A stretch of DNA of 64,000 nt, from positions 40,921 through 104,920 of the forward strand of contig JAIOZI010000006.1 in the NCBI GenBank assembly GCA_021740785.1, given 5' to 3'. Source of the stretch: Melioribacteraceae bacterium. Its GTDB lineage: Bacteria > Bacteroidota > Ignavibacteria > Ignavibacteriales > Melioribacteraceae. The first letter of the stretch is position 1, and each line of letters starts with the position of its first letter. Below are positions 20,022 through 27,373 of the stretch, piece after piece. The notes under the pieces are model-generated. The model was not told where the DNA came from, searched no databases, and saw only the letters and a list, made by a program, of their open reading frames with translations. A program made the position numbers and the translations under genes.

Positions 20022-20240
20022 CCCAAAAAATTCATTGGAAATGATTTTTTTGCCGTTGGTCGCTCATAAAATGTTTTAATAAAACATTTTATGTTGCGGG
20101 ATTAACCCCGACAATTTGTAAGAAAAATATTTTACTTAAATAACGAATTCCAAAATTTCTATATGGCTAAGTATTTGATATTTCTTAACTTACAAATTGT
20201 CGGCCCGAAAGGGCAGATTTTCCAATGGAAAATCTGGGTT
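20022..20240. repeat. 219-bp structured intergenic repeat, copy 1
   Basis: Most of the 359-base gap between the lexA-operon end and uppS is this element. It is repeated, inverted and nearly identical, at 29836-30053. It contains nested inverted repeats: CCGACAATTTGTAAG (20108-20122) with its exact complement CTTACAAATTGTCGG (20189-20203); CAGATTTTCC-AAT-GGAAAATCTG at its right end; and an ATAAAATGTTTT palindrome near 20066-20092. It begins CCCA and ends TGGG, and both ends contain ATTGGAAA in inverted orientation. It has no coding capacity. It resembles a non-autonomous mobile or REP-like element. Confidence 0.85.
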
Positions 20241-20306
20241 ATTATAAATCTTTGGATTATACAATTAGGTTCGGAAAATGTTCTCAGTAAAATTATAGGG
20301 TAAAAA

Positions 20307-20708
20307 TTAATTTACTCGCTCAGAAGGGATGGATACAATTCGTATTTTTCTTTTGATGTTATCCGGGAGGGTGCTGATTAAAATTCTGGCTTTATTATTT
20401 AATTCGTCTGCAACTCCAACAAAGAGCAATACCTTTCTATTTGCGTTATCACCGAAGCGCGATGCTAAAAACTGAAGTTTAGATAAAAGTTTCGGATCAT
20501 TCAATTCTTCTTCTTTAAGTACAATTCCAATGGCGTATTTACTTTTGTATTTACCCACTGCGTCAACTTCATATTCACCGATTCTTTTAGGAGTAGGCAA
20601 ATATGTGCCGAATTTTCTGGAGAGTGTCATGAAGCCGTATTTCCAAAACTGTTTTACTACTTCGTCTACTTTATATTGATATTGTGACTTTCTCATAATC
20701 AACCTCAA
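20307..20708 (-). CDS. Small PD-(D/E)XK-like protein of unknown function, downstream of lexA
   Basis: 133 residues, or 129 if translation starts at the internal MRKSQYQYKVDEVV. I do not recognise a named family. YEVDAVGKYKSKYAIGIVLKEEE near residue 45 resembles the E-x-D ... [hydrophobic]-x-K core of PD-(D/E)XK nuclease folds. The usual E-x-K is V-L-K here, so catalysis is uncertain. A second beta-alpha unit (KVLLFVGVADELNNKARILIS) follows. Its start overlaps the WYL-like gene by 4 bases. It probably belongs to the lexA transcript. Confidence 0.6.
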   Translation of the reverse strand: MRLIMRKSQYQYKVDEVVKQFWKYGFMTLSRKFGTYLPTPKRIGEYEVDAVGKYKSKYAIGIVLKEEELNDPKLLSKLQFLASRFGDNANRKVLLFVGVADELNNKARILISTLPDNIKRKIRIVSIPSERVN

Positions 20709-20953
20709 TTAGCAGCATGCATAATTGGAATTATCGGAGAGAAACTATGCCAATTAAGTACACGCAAATTGAAGATCCTGTCATACTGGAACATTTTAAT
20801 TTGACTTGTACCATTGATCCTTCCATAAATAGCTTTTTTTCCTAGGCTGTTTGTTGAAACATAATAAGGTTCCAATACTATTTCCTGCATGTTATATAGA
20901 AAGCTTACCGGCTTCCTATTTACTATTGCGCTGGTGAAAATATCTGATTTCAT
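20705..20953 (-). CDS. Small WYL-domain-like protein, downstream of lexA
   Basis: 82 residues with the outline of a WYL domain: an N-terminal I..AI.NRKPVSFLY, then VLEPYYVSTNSLGKKAIYGRI, then IKMFQYDRIFNLRVL. WYL domains are ligand/nucleic-acid-sensing SH3-like folds, usually found in transcription regulators of DNA-damage and phage-defence systems. No DNA-binding domain is attached. It lies 11 bases after the lexA stop, behind an AAAGGT ribosome site, and overlaps the nuclease-like gene by ATGA. Assignment is by pattern and needs a profile search. Confidence 0.6.
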   Translation of the reverse strand: MKSDIFTSAIVNRKPVSFLYNMQEIVLEPYYVSTNSLGKKAIYGRINGTSQIKMFQYDRIFNLRVLNWHSFSPIIPIMHAAN

Positions 20954-20964
20954 TTCATTACCTT

Positions 20965-21603
20965 TTAATTATAATATCTAAATACACCAACTACTTTACC
21001 TACTATCGAAAAACTTTCGGTATTTTTTATCACAATCGGATTGTAATTGTCGTTCTCCGGAATCAGAATCACTTTATTGTTTTTATTTTGATATCTTTTT
21101 AATGTTGCTTCATCCTCAATCATTGCAACAATTACATCTCCGTTTTTTACATATTTTTGCTGATTTACTATTACTATATCGCCTTCAAGAATTCCGGCAT
21201 TTATCATACTGTCGCCTCGTACTTTCAATCCAAAACAATTTTCCGGATTTGAAGTAATATTTCTATCTATTATGATGTTCCCTTCAATATTTTGTTCCGC
21301 AAGAATTGGATAACCTGCAGCAACACGACCAACTACCGGTATTTCCGATGCTGAACTTTCCAATCCTTTTGATTTCGAGAAATCTTCAATATTTGTAATT
21401 GAGATGGCACGGCTGGCGTTACTCTCTGAAGTTATATAACCTTTTTTAATTAATGCATCGATGTGACGCTTAACTCCGAAAGTACTTGCAATTCCAAATC
21501 TCTTGCCGATTTCACGGTAGGTTGGAGGATATCCGTTTAAGCTTGCATTCTGACGAATAAATTCCAAAATATCTTTTTGCCGTTCCGTAAGTTCTTTTTT
21601 CAT
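20965..21603 (-). CDS. lexA: LexA SOS-response repressor
   Basis: A 212-residue repressor/autoprotease. A winged-helix domain (about 1-70, with LTERQKDILEFI and PPTYREIGKRFGI) is followed by an S24 peptidase domain with the self-cleavage site Ala96-Gly97 (VGRVAAGYP), nucleophile Ser132 (GDSM) and Lys169. It blocks SOS genes until RecA filaments stimulate self-cleavage. The start is the ATG giving MKKELTERQK. A longer frame upstream has no homologous N-terminus and would run through the promoter. It leads a probable three-gene operon. Confidence 0.96.
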   Translation of the reverse strand: MKKELTERQKDILEFIRQNASLNGYPPTYREIGKRFGIASTFGVKRHIDALIKKGYITSESNASRAISITNIEDFSKSKGLESSASEIPVVGRVAAGYPILAEQNIEGNIIIDRNITSNPENCFGLKVRGDSMINAGILEGDIVIVNQQKYVKNGDVIVAMIEDEATLKRYQNKNNKVILIPENDNYNPIVIKNTESFSIVGKVVGVFRYYN

Positions 21604-21627
21604 TGTAGTGCTCTTTTGTTCACTACA

Positions 21628-21656
21628 AATATAGTGTACGGATGTGCACTTGTCAA
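21628..21656 (-). promoter_or_regulatory. lexA promoter with LexA-operator-like dyad in its spacer
   Basis: On the minus strand TTGACA (21651-21656), exactly 17 bases and TATATT (21628-21633) precede lexA. An imperfect dyad, AGTGCAC-N4-GTACACT (21633-21650, one mismatch between arms), fills the spacer and overlaps the -10. The predicted start is around 21621, leaving a leader of under 20 bases. Self-repression by LexA is inferred from this position. Confidence 0.7.
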
Positions 21657-21663
21657 GAACTAA

Positions 21664-21698
21664 TTTAAAAAAAATAAAAAAGCCGCTCGAAAGCGGCT
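21664..21698 (-). terminator. Intrinsic terminator of ilvE
   Basis: On the minus strand the stem AGCCGCT-TTCG-AGCGGCT (21681-21698) is followed by a 17-base T-rich tract (21664-21680). It lies 30 bases beyond the ilvE stop and separates ilvE from lexA. Confidence 0.9.
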
Positions 21699-21728
21699 CT
21701 CTTAAAATAGATGTAAAAGCAGGAATGA

Positions 21729-22796
21729 TTAATTCAGGTATGTCATCCAACCATATCTGTCTTCAATTCTTCCGTATTGTATTCCGGTAATTTCTTTGTA
21801 AAGTTTTGTTCCTAATTCACCGGCTTCTTCATCACCAAAAGTAAATAACTTATCTTTGTATTTCAGTTTTCCGACCGAGGAGATAACCGCAGCGGTACCA
21901 GTGCCGAATATTTCAATCAAATTACCGTTTTCGTATCCATCGACAACTTCATCTATCGATATCATTCTTTCGGTAACATTGTAATTCCAGTCCTTCAATA
22001 TTTGCAGTACAGACATTCTGGTAATACCCGGTAAGATAGATCCGGTAAGCATAGGAGTAGTAACCTCATCTTTAAATTGAACGAAAATATTCATCGTTCC
22101 GACTTCCTCAATATATTTTTGCTCAATTGCATCGAGCCATAAAACCTGGGAGAAGCCTTCTCTCTTTGCTTCCCTTTGTGCAAGCAGACTGGCAGCATAA
22201 TTTCCCGCTGTTTTACAATCTCCTATACCTTTTCTTACTGCGCGTACATATTTGTCTGTTGCCAATATCGGAACAGGCTTAAAACCTTCGGGATAATAAG
22301 GTCCAACCGGGCTGAGCATTATAATAAATTTGTAACTATCGGATGGTCTCACTCCGAGAAACGGATCGGTGGCAAACATTAGCGGGCGAATATACAAAGC
22401 ATGCCCAGGTTTCGTGGGTATCCAATCCTTCTCAATTTTTACTAATTCTTTCAGACCGTTTAGTACGAGTTCATTATCCACTTCGGGCATAACAAGTCTG
22501 CGCGCTGAGTTATTCATTCTTTCGAAATTTCTTTCAGGACGGAACATTGCAATTCTTCCGTCAACCTGCTTATAAGCTTTTAATCCTTCAAATATTGTTT
22601 GTCCGTAATGAAGTACCATTGCAGCCGGACTAAGTTCGAGCTTTGAAAGTTTCTTGATCGTCGGATTATGCCAGCCTAAGGCTTCATCATAATCCATTAC
22701 AAAGATATGGTTCGTCATCATTCGACCAAATATTAGATTTTCAGGTAATTCAACTTTTGTCGACTGATCTTCAGTTTCATAATTAATATTAACCAT
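21729..22796 (-). CDS. ilvE: Branched-chain amino acid aminotransferase
   Basis: A class IV PLP aminotransferase of 355 residues that interconverts Leu, Ile and Val with their 2-keto acids. The length and motifs (MVLHYGQTIFEGLKAYK, and GDCKTAGNYAASLLAQ with the PLP-binding Lys) match the long BCAT branch. EIFGTGTAAVISSVG near the C-terminus is the phosphate-binding region. An AAAGGTG ribosome site lies 5 bases before the ATG. It is monocistronic, with an attenuator-like leader upstream and a strong terminator downstream. No other ilv gene is nearby. Confidence 0.95.
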   Translation of the reverse strand: MVNINYETEDQSTKVELPENLIFGRMMTNHIFVMDYDEALGWHNPTIKKLSKLELSPAAMVLHYGQTIFEGLKAYKQVDGRIAMFRPERNFERMNNSARRLVMPEVDNELVLNGLKELVKIEKDWIPTKPGHALYIRPLMFATDPFLGVRPSDSYKFIIMLSPVGPYYPEGFKPVPILATDKYVRAVRKGIGDCKTAGNYAASLLAQREAKREGFSQVLWLDAIEQKYIEEVGTMNIFVQFKDEVTTPMLTGSILPGITRMSVLQILKDWNYNVTERMISIDEVVDGYENGNLIEIFGTGTAAVISSVGKLKYKDKLFTFGDEEAGELGTKLYKEITGIQYGRIEDRYGWMTYLN

Positions 22797-22859
22797 TTTA
22801 TCACCTTTCTTATTTCAGAATACTGAACAATATGATTGTTACCCTCACAAATTATTGTA

Positions 22860-22898
22860 TAAATAAAAAATGCCCGGTGGAGGGCTTACCGGGCATTT
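22860..22898 (-). terminator. Leader (attenuator) terminator upstream of ilvE
   Basis: On the minus strand AAATGCCCGGT-N9-ACCGGGCATTT (22868-22898, an 11-bp perfect stem) runs directly into T-rich sequence. It lies 71 bases before the ilvE start, with no complete gene upstream on this strand except the short leader ORF. That is the arrangement of a regulated terminator rather than an end-of-gene one. Confidence 0.75.
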
Positions 22899-22906
22899 GA
22901 GAATAA

Positions 22907-22938
22907 TTTACCATCTAATAATAATTAGACGGCAAATC
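22907..22938 (-). promoter_or_regulatory. Leader hairpin overlapping the end of the ilvE leader ORF
   Basis: In the minus-strand RNA the arms ATTTGCCGTCTAAT and ATTAGATGGTAAAT pair over 14 positions (two as G-U) around a TATT loop. The hairpin covers the last codons of the leader peptide (C-R-L-I-I-I-R-W) and its stop codon. A ribosome stalled at the three consecutive Ile codons would prevent it from forming. It corresponds to the 1:2 hairpin of classical attenuators. Confidence 0.65.
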
Positions 22939-22964
22939 ACTGTAAAGTTAATATTGATAATCAT
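22908..22964 (-). CDS. Putative ilvE leader peptide (attenuator), 18 residues
   Basis: An ATG at 22964 opens an 18-codon frame reading MIININFTVICRLIIIRW and ending in TAA. Nine of 18 residues are branched-chain amino acids (7 Ile, 1 Leu, 1 Val), with three consecutive ATT codons near the end. It is followed by a terminator and then ilvE. There is no Shine-Dalgarno match, only an A-rich tract. Composition alone could arise by chance in AT-rich DNA. Its position and the two following hairpins make a regulatory leader likely. Confidence 0.65.
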   Translation of the reverse strand: MIININFTVICRLIIIRW

Positions 22965-23008
22965 ATACTTTTTTTTTGAAAAACTTCAGGTTCAGTTTGA
23001 TCACTCGA

Positions 23009-23036
23009 AAGATAATAAATTCATTTCAATTTTCAA
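23009..23036 (-). promoter_or_regulatory. Possible promoter of the ilvE leader
   Basis: TTGAAA (23031-23036), 16 bases and TATCTT (23009-23014) on the minus strand would start transcription near 23001, about 37 bases before the leader-peptide ATG. Moderate match only. Confidence 0.4.
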
Positions 23037-23049
23037 TAAAAAAATCGCA

Positions 23050-23078
23050 TTGTTATAGCAAAATTTTTTTGTTAAATT
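23050..23078 (+). promoter_or_regulatory. Possible promoter of the uspA gene
   Basis: TTGTTA (23050-23055), 17 bases and TAAATT (23073-23078) precede the UspA gene, divergent from the ilvE leader. This is a weak match in AT-rich sequence. The 308-base gap between ilvE and this gene holds this site and the ilvE leader elements; nothing else was recognised. Confidence 0.3.
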
Positions 23079-23104
23079 TTTCTTTAAACAATTTAGTGTG
23101 ATAA

Positions 23105-23938
23105 ATGCCTTATAAACGTCTTGGTTTAGCCATAACTTTTTCTCCGACAGGTAAAAATCTTTTAATTGAAGCGGCAAGATTAAAAAAATTATTCAATGCC
23201 GAATTAATCCTTTTGCATGTTGGTGAAAAATCAGAAGAATCTGAAGACCGGCTTAAAAATTTGATCGATGATTGCAGCATCTCGGGTGTTGAAATTACAT
23301 GGGCAAAAGGGGACCCGGCAAAAGCGATTTTAAATTTCGAAAAGAAAAAATCAATTGATTTGATGATTGCCGGCGCTCTCGAAAAAGAAAAACCAATAAA
23401 ATATTACATAGGTTCGGTAGCAAGAAAAATTATGCGCTCAAGTAATTGTTCGGTGCTTATTATTCCTGCCCGCTCCGGTTCGTTCGGGTATTATAAGAGA
23501 TTTTTTGTTACTACTGATTTTAGTCAAAGAAGCAGCGAGACAATGAAGAAGGCTTATGAATTTGCCAAGCTTGAGAATGCAGAAAAATTTGTTTTGATAA
23601 GAGAGATTAATATTCCGGGCTTGGCTTTTTCGGTTGATGATACCGGCTCTACACGTAATGCGGAGATGATTAAAAAAGAATGGGAGATTGAAGAAAAAAT
23701 TAAGCTGAATATTTTCTTAAGTGAAATGAATATTCAAAATACCGAGGCAGTTGAAACTGTTTGTGTTTATGGAAAATCGGGCTGGGCAGCAACTTCATTT
23801 GCAAAGGAAAATGATGCAGACATATTTGTAGTCAGCGCCCCTGTAAAAACTCCAAAATTTTTTGATAGAGTATTTACTCATGATTTTGAGTATACTATTA
23901 AACAAATCCACTCACCATTACTAATTATAAAAAGTTAA
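23105..23938 (+). CDS. Tandem universal stress protein (UspA family)
   Basis: 277 residues containing two Usp domains. The first (about 1-137) is well conserved and ends in the ATP-binding-type GSVARKIMRSSNCSVLIIPA. The second (about 138-277) starts FGYYKRFFVTTDFSQRS and is more divergent, ending IKQIHSPLLIIKS. Usp proteins bind nucleotides and modulate stress survival. Its stop is 3 bases before the antiporter start, so the pair is co-transcribed. Usp proteins often regulate neighbouring transporters. Confidence 0.9.
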   Translation: MPYKRLGLAITFSPTGKNLLIEAARLKKLFNAELILLHVGEKSEESEDRLKNLIDDCSISGVEITWAKGDPAKAILNFEKKKSIDLMIAGALEKEKPIKYYIGSVARKIMRSSNCSVLIIPARSGSFGYYKRFFVTTDFSQRSSETMKKAYEFAKLENAEKFVLIREINIPGLAFSVDDTGSTRNAEMIKKEWEIEEKIKLNIFLSEMNIQNTEAVETVCVYGKSGWAATSFAKENDADIFVVSAPVKTPKFFDRVFTHDFEYTIKQIHSPLLIIKS

Positions 23939-23941
23939 CCT

Positions 23942-25624
23942 ATGGGCGGTTTAAGTTCTGCTGATACTATCAGGTTGCTGCTGGCAATCACTCTTATGCT
24001 TGGATTCGGGAGACTGCTCGGAGAACTCTTCAGAAAGTTTAAGCAGGCGGCTGTAGTTGGAGAAATTATTGCCGGTATAATTCTGGGTCCAACAATCTTG
24101 GGATTACTTTTCCCTGAACTGCAGCAATGGATATTCCCGGTAGAAGGACCTGTAAGTATTGCAATCAATTCTTTAGTCGCTTTGTCGATTATATTTTTAT
24201 TGCTGGTTGTGGGATTGGAAGTCGATTTAGGGATAGTGTTACAGCAGGGTAAAGCCGCCCTTTCAATCGGATTGATAGGGATGATCGTCCCGTTCATTTT
24301 CGGAGCATCGTTTGCATATTTGCTGCCGGATGTGTTGTTTTTCGAAATGGGAGATAAGTTGATTTTTTCACTTTTTGTCGGAACCGCCCTCGCTATTTCG
24401 GCGCTTCCCATTATTGCACGCACTCTTATGGATTTGAACCTATTTAAATCCAAAACGGGCATGACTATTATGGCAGCCGCGATGTTCAACGACCTGGTCG
24501 GGTGGATTGCTTTTTCTGTTATCCTTGGACTTGTCGGTGCGGAATCGCACGGACTTTCAATTGAGTGGACAATTTCTTTAACGATTATCTTCACAATTTT
24601 TATGCTCTTTTTCGGACGCAAATTAATTCACCAAATTCTTCCGTGGATCAACTCAACATTTTCATGGCCCGGCGGAATCATTTCATTTATGATGGTGCTT
24701 GCGTTAATCGGCGCTATAATTACTGAGAAGATCGGCGTTCATTCTATATTCGGCGCTTTTATTATAGGTGTTGCAATCGGTGATTCGGTACACCTGACTG
24801 AAAAAACGAAAGAGATAATTCATCAATTCATTACTAATATTTTTGCTCCCTTATTCTTTGTATCGATTGGATTGAAGGTGAATTTTATTCAAGCTTTTGA
24901 TCCGTTAGCAGTTATTATTGTTGTGGTTCTTGGTTTTGCCGGAAAGGTTATCGGGTGCGGGCTGGGAGCAAAATTAATGGGATTCAAACTCAAGGATTCG
25001 CTTGCAGTAGGATTCGCAATGAATGCAAGAGGTGTATTGGAAATTGTATTGGGAATAATTGCATTGGAGTTCGGGTTAATAGGGGAGGAGTTTTTTGTTG
25101 CAATCATAATTCTTGTGCTGCTGAGTTCGGTGTTAAGCAGTCCGCTTGTTAGTTATTTTGCAAAGGAAAGCAGGTCTTACAGTATTCTAGAATTGCTTCT
25201 GCCAAAGAACATTTATTTCTCTAGTGCGGAAACAAAAGATCAGGTAATTCGTGAACTTGTAAAACTTGTTTGTAAAAAAGAACAAATTGATGAACCCAAA
25301 CTTCTTGAAGCAGTTCTAAAAAGGGAAGAGCAGATGACAACTGGAATTGCAAATCATCTTGCGATACCTCATGCAAAATTTGATGTAGCAAAACCGGTAT
25401 GTGCTGTTGCAATCAATAAAAACGGGGTGGATTTTGATGCCCCGGATAAACTGCCGGCAAAAATAATTTTTCTTTTAATCACACCAACTGATAAAAATGA
25501 ATTGCAGTTACAGCTTTTATCCGAAATCGCTGTTAAATTTAGAAATAAGGAATTTGCTGAGGACTTATTGAATGTCTCTAAGCCCGATGAATTTTTAATG
25601 AAAATAAAACAATTGAATTCGTAA
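23942..25624 (+). CDS. CPA2-family cation/proton antiporter fused to a PTS EIIA (PtsN-like) domain
   Basis: 560 residues. Residues about 1-400 are a Kef/NapA-type membrane domain of roughly 12 helices (GEIIAGIILGPTILGLLFPE near the start, MNARGVLEIVLGIIALEFGLI near 370). Residues about 415-560 are a PTS_EIIA_2 domain whose phosphorylatable His is His477 (HLAIPHAKFD). The fusion suggests ion transport gated by phosphotransfer or by protein contact, as PtsN controls potassium transport in enterobacteria. There is no TrkA-N domain. Co-transcribed with the preceding Usp gene. Confidence 0.9.
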   Translation: MGGLSSADTIRLLLAITLMLGFGRLLGELFRKFKQAAVVGEIIAGIILGPTILGLLFPELQQWIFPVEGPVSIAINSLVALSIIFLLLVVGLEVDLGIVLQQGKAALSIGLIGMIVPFIFGASFAYLLPDVLFFEMGDKLIFSLFVGTALAISALPIIARTLMDLNLFKSKTGMTIMAAAMFNDLVGWIAFSVILGLVGAESHGLSIEWTISLTIIFTIFMLFFGRKLIHQILPWINSTFSWPGGIISFMMVLALIGAIITEKIGVHSIFGAFIIGVAIGDSVHLTEKTKEIIHQFITNIFAPLFFVSIGLKVNFIQAFDPLAVIIVVVLGFAGKVIGCGLGAKLMGFKLKDSLAVGFAMNARGVLEIVLGIIALEFGLIGEEFFVAIIILVLLSSVLSSPLVSYFAKESRSYSILELLLPKNIYFSSAETKDQVIRELVKLVCKKEQIDEPKLLEAVLKREEQMTTGIANHLAIPHAKFDVAKPVCAVAINKNGVDFDAPDKLPAKIIFLLITPTDKNELQLQLLSEIAVKFRNKEFAEDLLNVSKPDEFLMKIKQLNS

Positions 25625-25679
25625 ATTGGCAAAGTGATATCAATAAATAAAATGCTTTTAGGATACTACTGAATCGATT

Positions 25680-26447
25680 ATGAAATTTTTTGAAAAACTA
25701 GGCAGAAAGAGTATAGATTTTTTCCAAGAGTTCGGGCAGGTAATTAATTTATTACTCGGAGTATTCAGGTTCTTACCTAAAATTATCAAAAACAGGAAAC
25801 TCGTTTTATATCAAATGGAACACATTGGTGTCGATTCACTGCCACTCGTTTTTATAATTGCAATTTTTACCGGAGCAGTAGCGGCATGGCAGGCAGCATA
25901 TCAATTACAGGGAATTGCTCCGCTTTCATTTTTGGGAACTGCAACAAGCAGAGCGATTATTACCGAACTGGGACCGGTTCTAACAGCAATCGTAATTGCC
26001 GGAAGAGTCGGCGCTTCAATAGCGGCTGAATTGGGTTCGATGAAAGTGACGGAGCAAATTGATGCATTGGAAACGATGGGAATTAGTCCGGTAAGATTTT
26101 TAGCCATGCCCAGGTTTTTTGCTGCACTATTTATGATGCCAATACTCGTTATGGTCGCAAATGCAATTGCAGTTTTCGGCGCTTATTTCATTTCAAATTT
26201 ATTTCTCGGCGTTTCTTTTGAAGTCTTCTTTGATTCGGTAAAGAGATTTTTTTACATGAGTGATCTCATATTCGGAATGATAAAGGGAATGATTTTCGGT
26301 TCGGTTACCGCGCTGATCGGATGTCATATTGGATTCAAAACCGAGGGTGGAGCCGAAGGAGTAGGGCAATCCACAATTCGTTCATTTGTTATAACTTCCG
26401 CACTAATATTAATTCTTGATTACATATTATGGACGGCAATATTTTAA
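25680..26447 (+). CDS. mlaE: MlaE-family ABC transporter permease
   Basis: 255 residues with 5-6 membrane segments and the MlaE/YrbE core (ELGPVLTAIVIAGRVGASIAAELGSMKVTEQIDALETMGISP). This permease works with an ATPase (MlaF) and an MCE-domain protein (MlaD) to move phospholipids between the two membranes. Neither partner gene is adjacent, which is unusual because the three are normally clustered. The ATG lies 55 bases after the antiporter gene. Confidence 0.92.
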   Translation: MKFFEKLGRKSIDFFQEFGQVINLLLGVFRFLPKIIKNRKLVLYQMEHIGVDSLPLVFIIAIFTGAVAAWQAAYQLQGIAPLSFLGTATSRAIITELGPVLTAIVIAGRVGASIAAELGSMKVTEQIDALETMGISPVRFLAMPRFFAALFMMPILVMVANAIAVFGAYFISNLFLGVSFEVFFDSVKRFFYMSDLIFGMIKGMIFGSVTALIGCHIGFKTEGGAEGVGQSTIRSFVITSALILILDYILWTAIF

Positions 26448-26511
26448 TCTGATTTTATCAAAAGATTTTTTTATATTGATCACGGCTTTCAAAAAACGAG
26501 TTTAAAAAGTT

Positions 26512-27360
26512 GTGCAAAAATATAATTTAGTCAAATTTCTTTTTGATAAAATAATATCTTTAGTACTCATTATACTCTCACTTCCTTTAGTTTTAATCTC
26601 CGCAATTGTACTCACTGTCGAGTTAAAATCTTTCCCCTTTTTGATTCAAAAACGTGCATTAACTCTTGAGAAGAAAGATTTTCACATCCTCAAATTACGC
26701 ACAATAAAAAATGGAAATATAGTTGTTAACAAAGAAGACCATGTAGAAAAAGTTTTTCACCTGCCTGAATTAAAAGATCAAGTTCCTCGGTTTGCCAGAT
26801 GGATTCGCAAAACCGGCATAGATGAGATTCCCCAGTTGGTAAATGTATTAATTGGACAAATGAGTATAGTCGGTCCCCGCCCGCTCATGATTTGCGACTT
26901 GAAATCACTAAAAAAATTCAATAAAGAACTGTATGACAGGAGAAATGAAATTTATCTGAAACCCGGCATCACCGGACTTTGGCAGGTTTTCGGCAACCGG
27001 TCGAAAGGATTGGAAAACTTAATCGTCTTCGATCTCTTATACCAGGAAGCTCATTCATTCAAATTGGATTTGAAAACATTTGTCTTCTCGATTCTGTTTT
27101 TCACACTTGGCTTAAACTCCGATGCGATTTTATATGATGTGAATCGAGACATTTTTTCGGAAGAGGATTCATCGATATCCGTTAACCGGCTGAATTTTAT
27201 AAATAGAATAATGAGAATTGCCGAAAGCGAAAACTACTATAACTTGGAACTGCCGGAGAGTTGGTGGACATCAACAAACTCAATTGAAGCGGAAGAGGGA
27301 AAAAGTAAATCCGCCGAGGTTTTCGATATAAATGAAAAACGGAAAAATAATTCAGCTTAA
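26512..27360 (+). CDS. Bacterial sugar transferase (monotopic phosphoglycosyl transferase)
   Basis: 282 residues with a GTG start. An N-terminal membrane segment (about 8-35) is followed by the PGT catalytic domain with VPRFARWIRKTGIDEIPQL and MSIVGPRPL (near 105-130) and KPGITGLWQV. Such enzymes transfer a phospho-sugar from a UDP-sugar to undecaprenyl phosphate, starting a surface glycan. Residues about 215-282 are a tail not typical of the family, containing LPESWW at 247-252, a motif repeated in the next gene. No other glycan gene is adjacent. Confidence 0.9.
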   Translation: MQKYNLVKFLFDKIISLVLIILSLPLVLISAIVLTVELKSFPFLIQKRALTLEKKDFHILKLRTIKNGNIVVNKEDHVEKVFHLPELKDQVPRFARWIRKTGIDEIPQLVNVLIGQMSIVGPRPLMICDLKSLKKFNKELYDRRNEIYLKPGITGLWQVFGNRSKGLENLIVFDLLYQEAHSFKLDLKTFVFSILFFTLGLNSDAILYDVNRDIFSEEDSSISVNRLNFINRIMRIAESENYYNLELPESWWTSTNSIEAEEGKSKSAEVFDINEKRKNNSA

Positions 27361-27373
27361 GGAAAAAATTGAT

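Noticed and set aside
20041..20240. The structured repeat as a tRNA, tmRNA or other known RNA gene
   Set aside because: It has no acceptor stem with CCA or T-loop signature, and it is repeated inverted elsewhere as an intergenic element.
21604..21750. A 49-residue N-terminal extension of LexA
   Set aside because: It would run through the ilvE terminator and the lexA promoter/operator, and LexA homologues begin near the internal MKKELTERQK.
22860..22938. The ilvE leader hairpins as a metabolite riboswitch
   Set aside because: No known riboswitch core is visible, whereas an Ile-rich leader ORF plus terminator explains the layout more simply.
23935..24621. A 228-codon open frame antisense to the antiporter gene
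   Set aside because: Its translation is Pro/Ser/Ile-rich with no domain, it opposes a strongly conserved gene, and it has no ribosome site. It is a codon-bias shadow.
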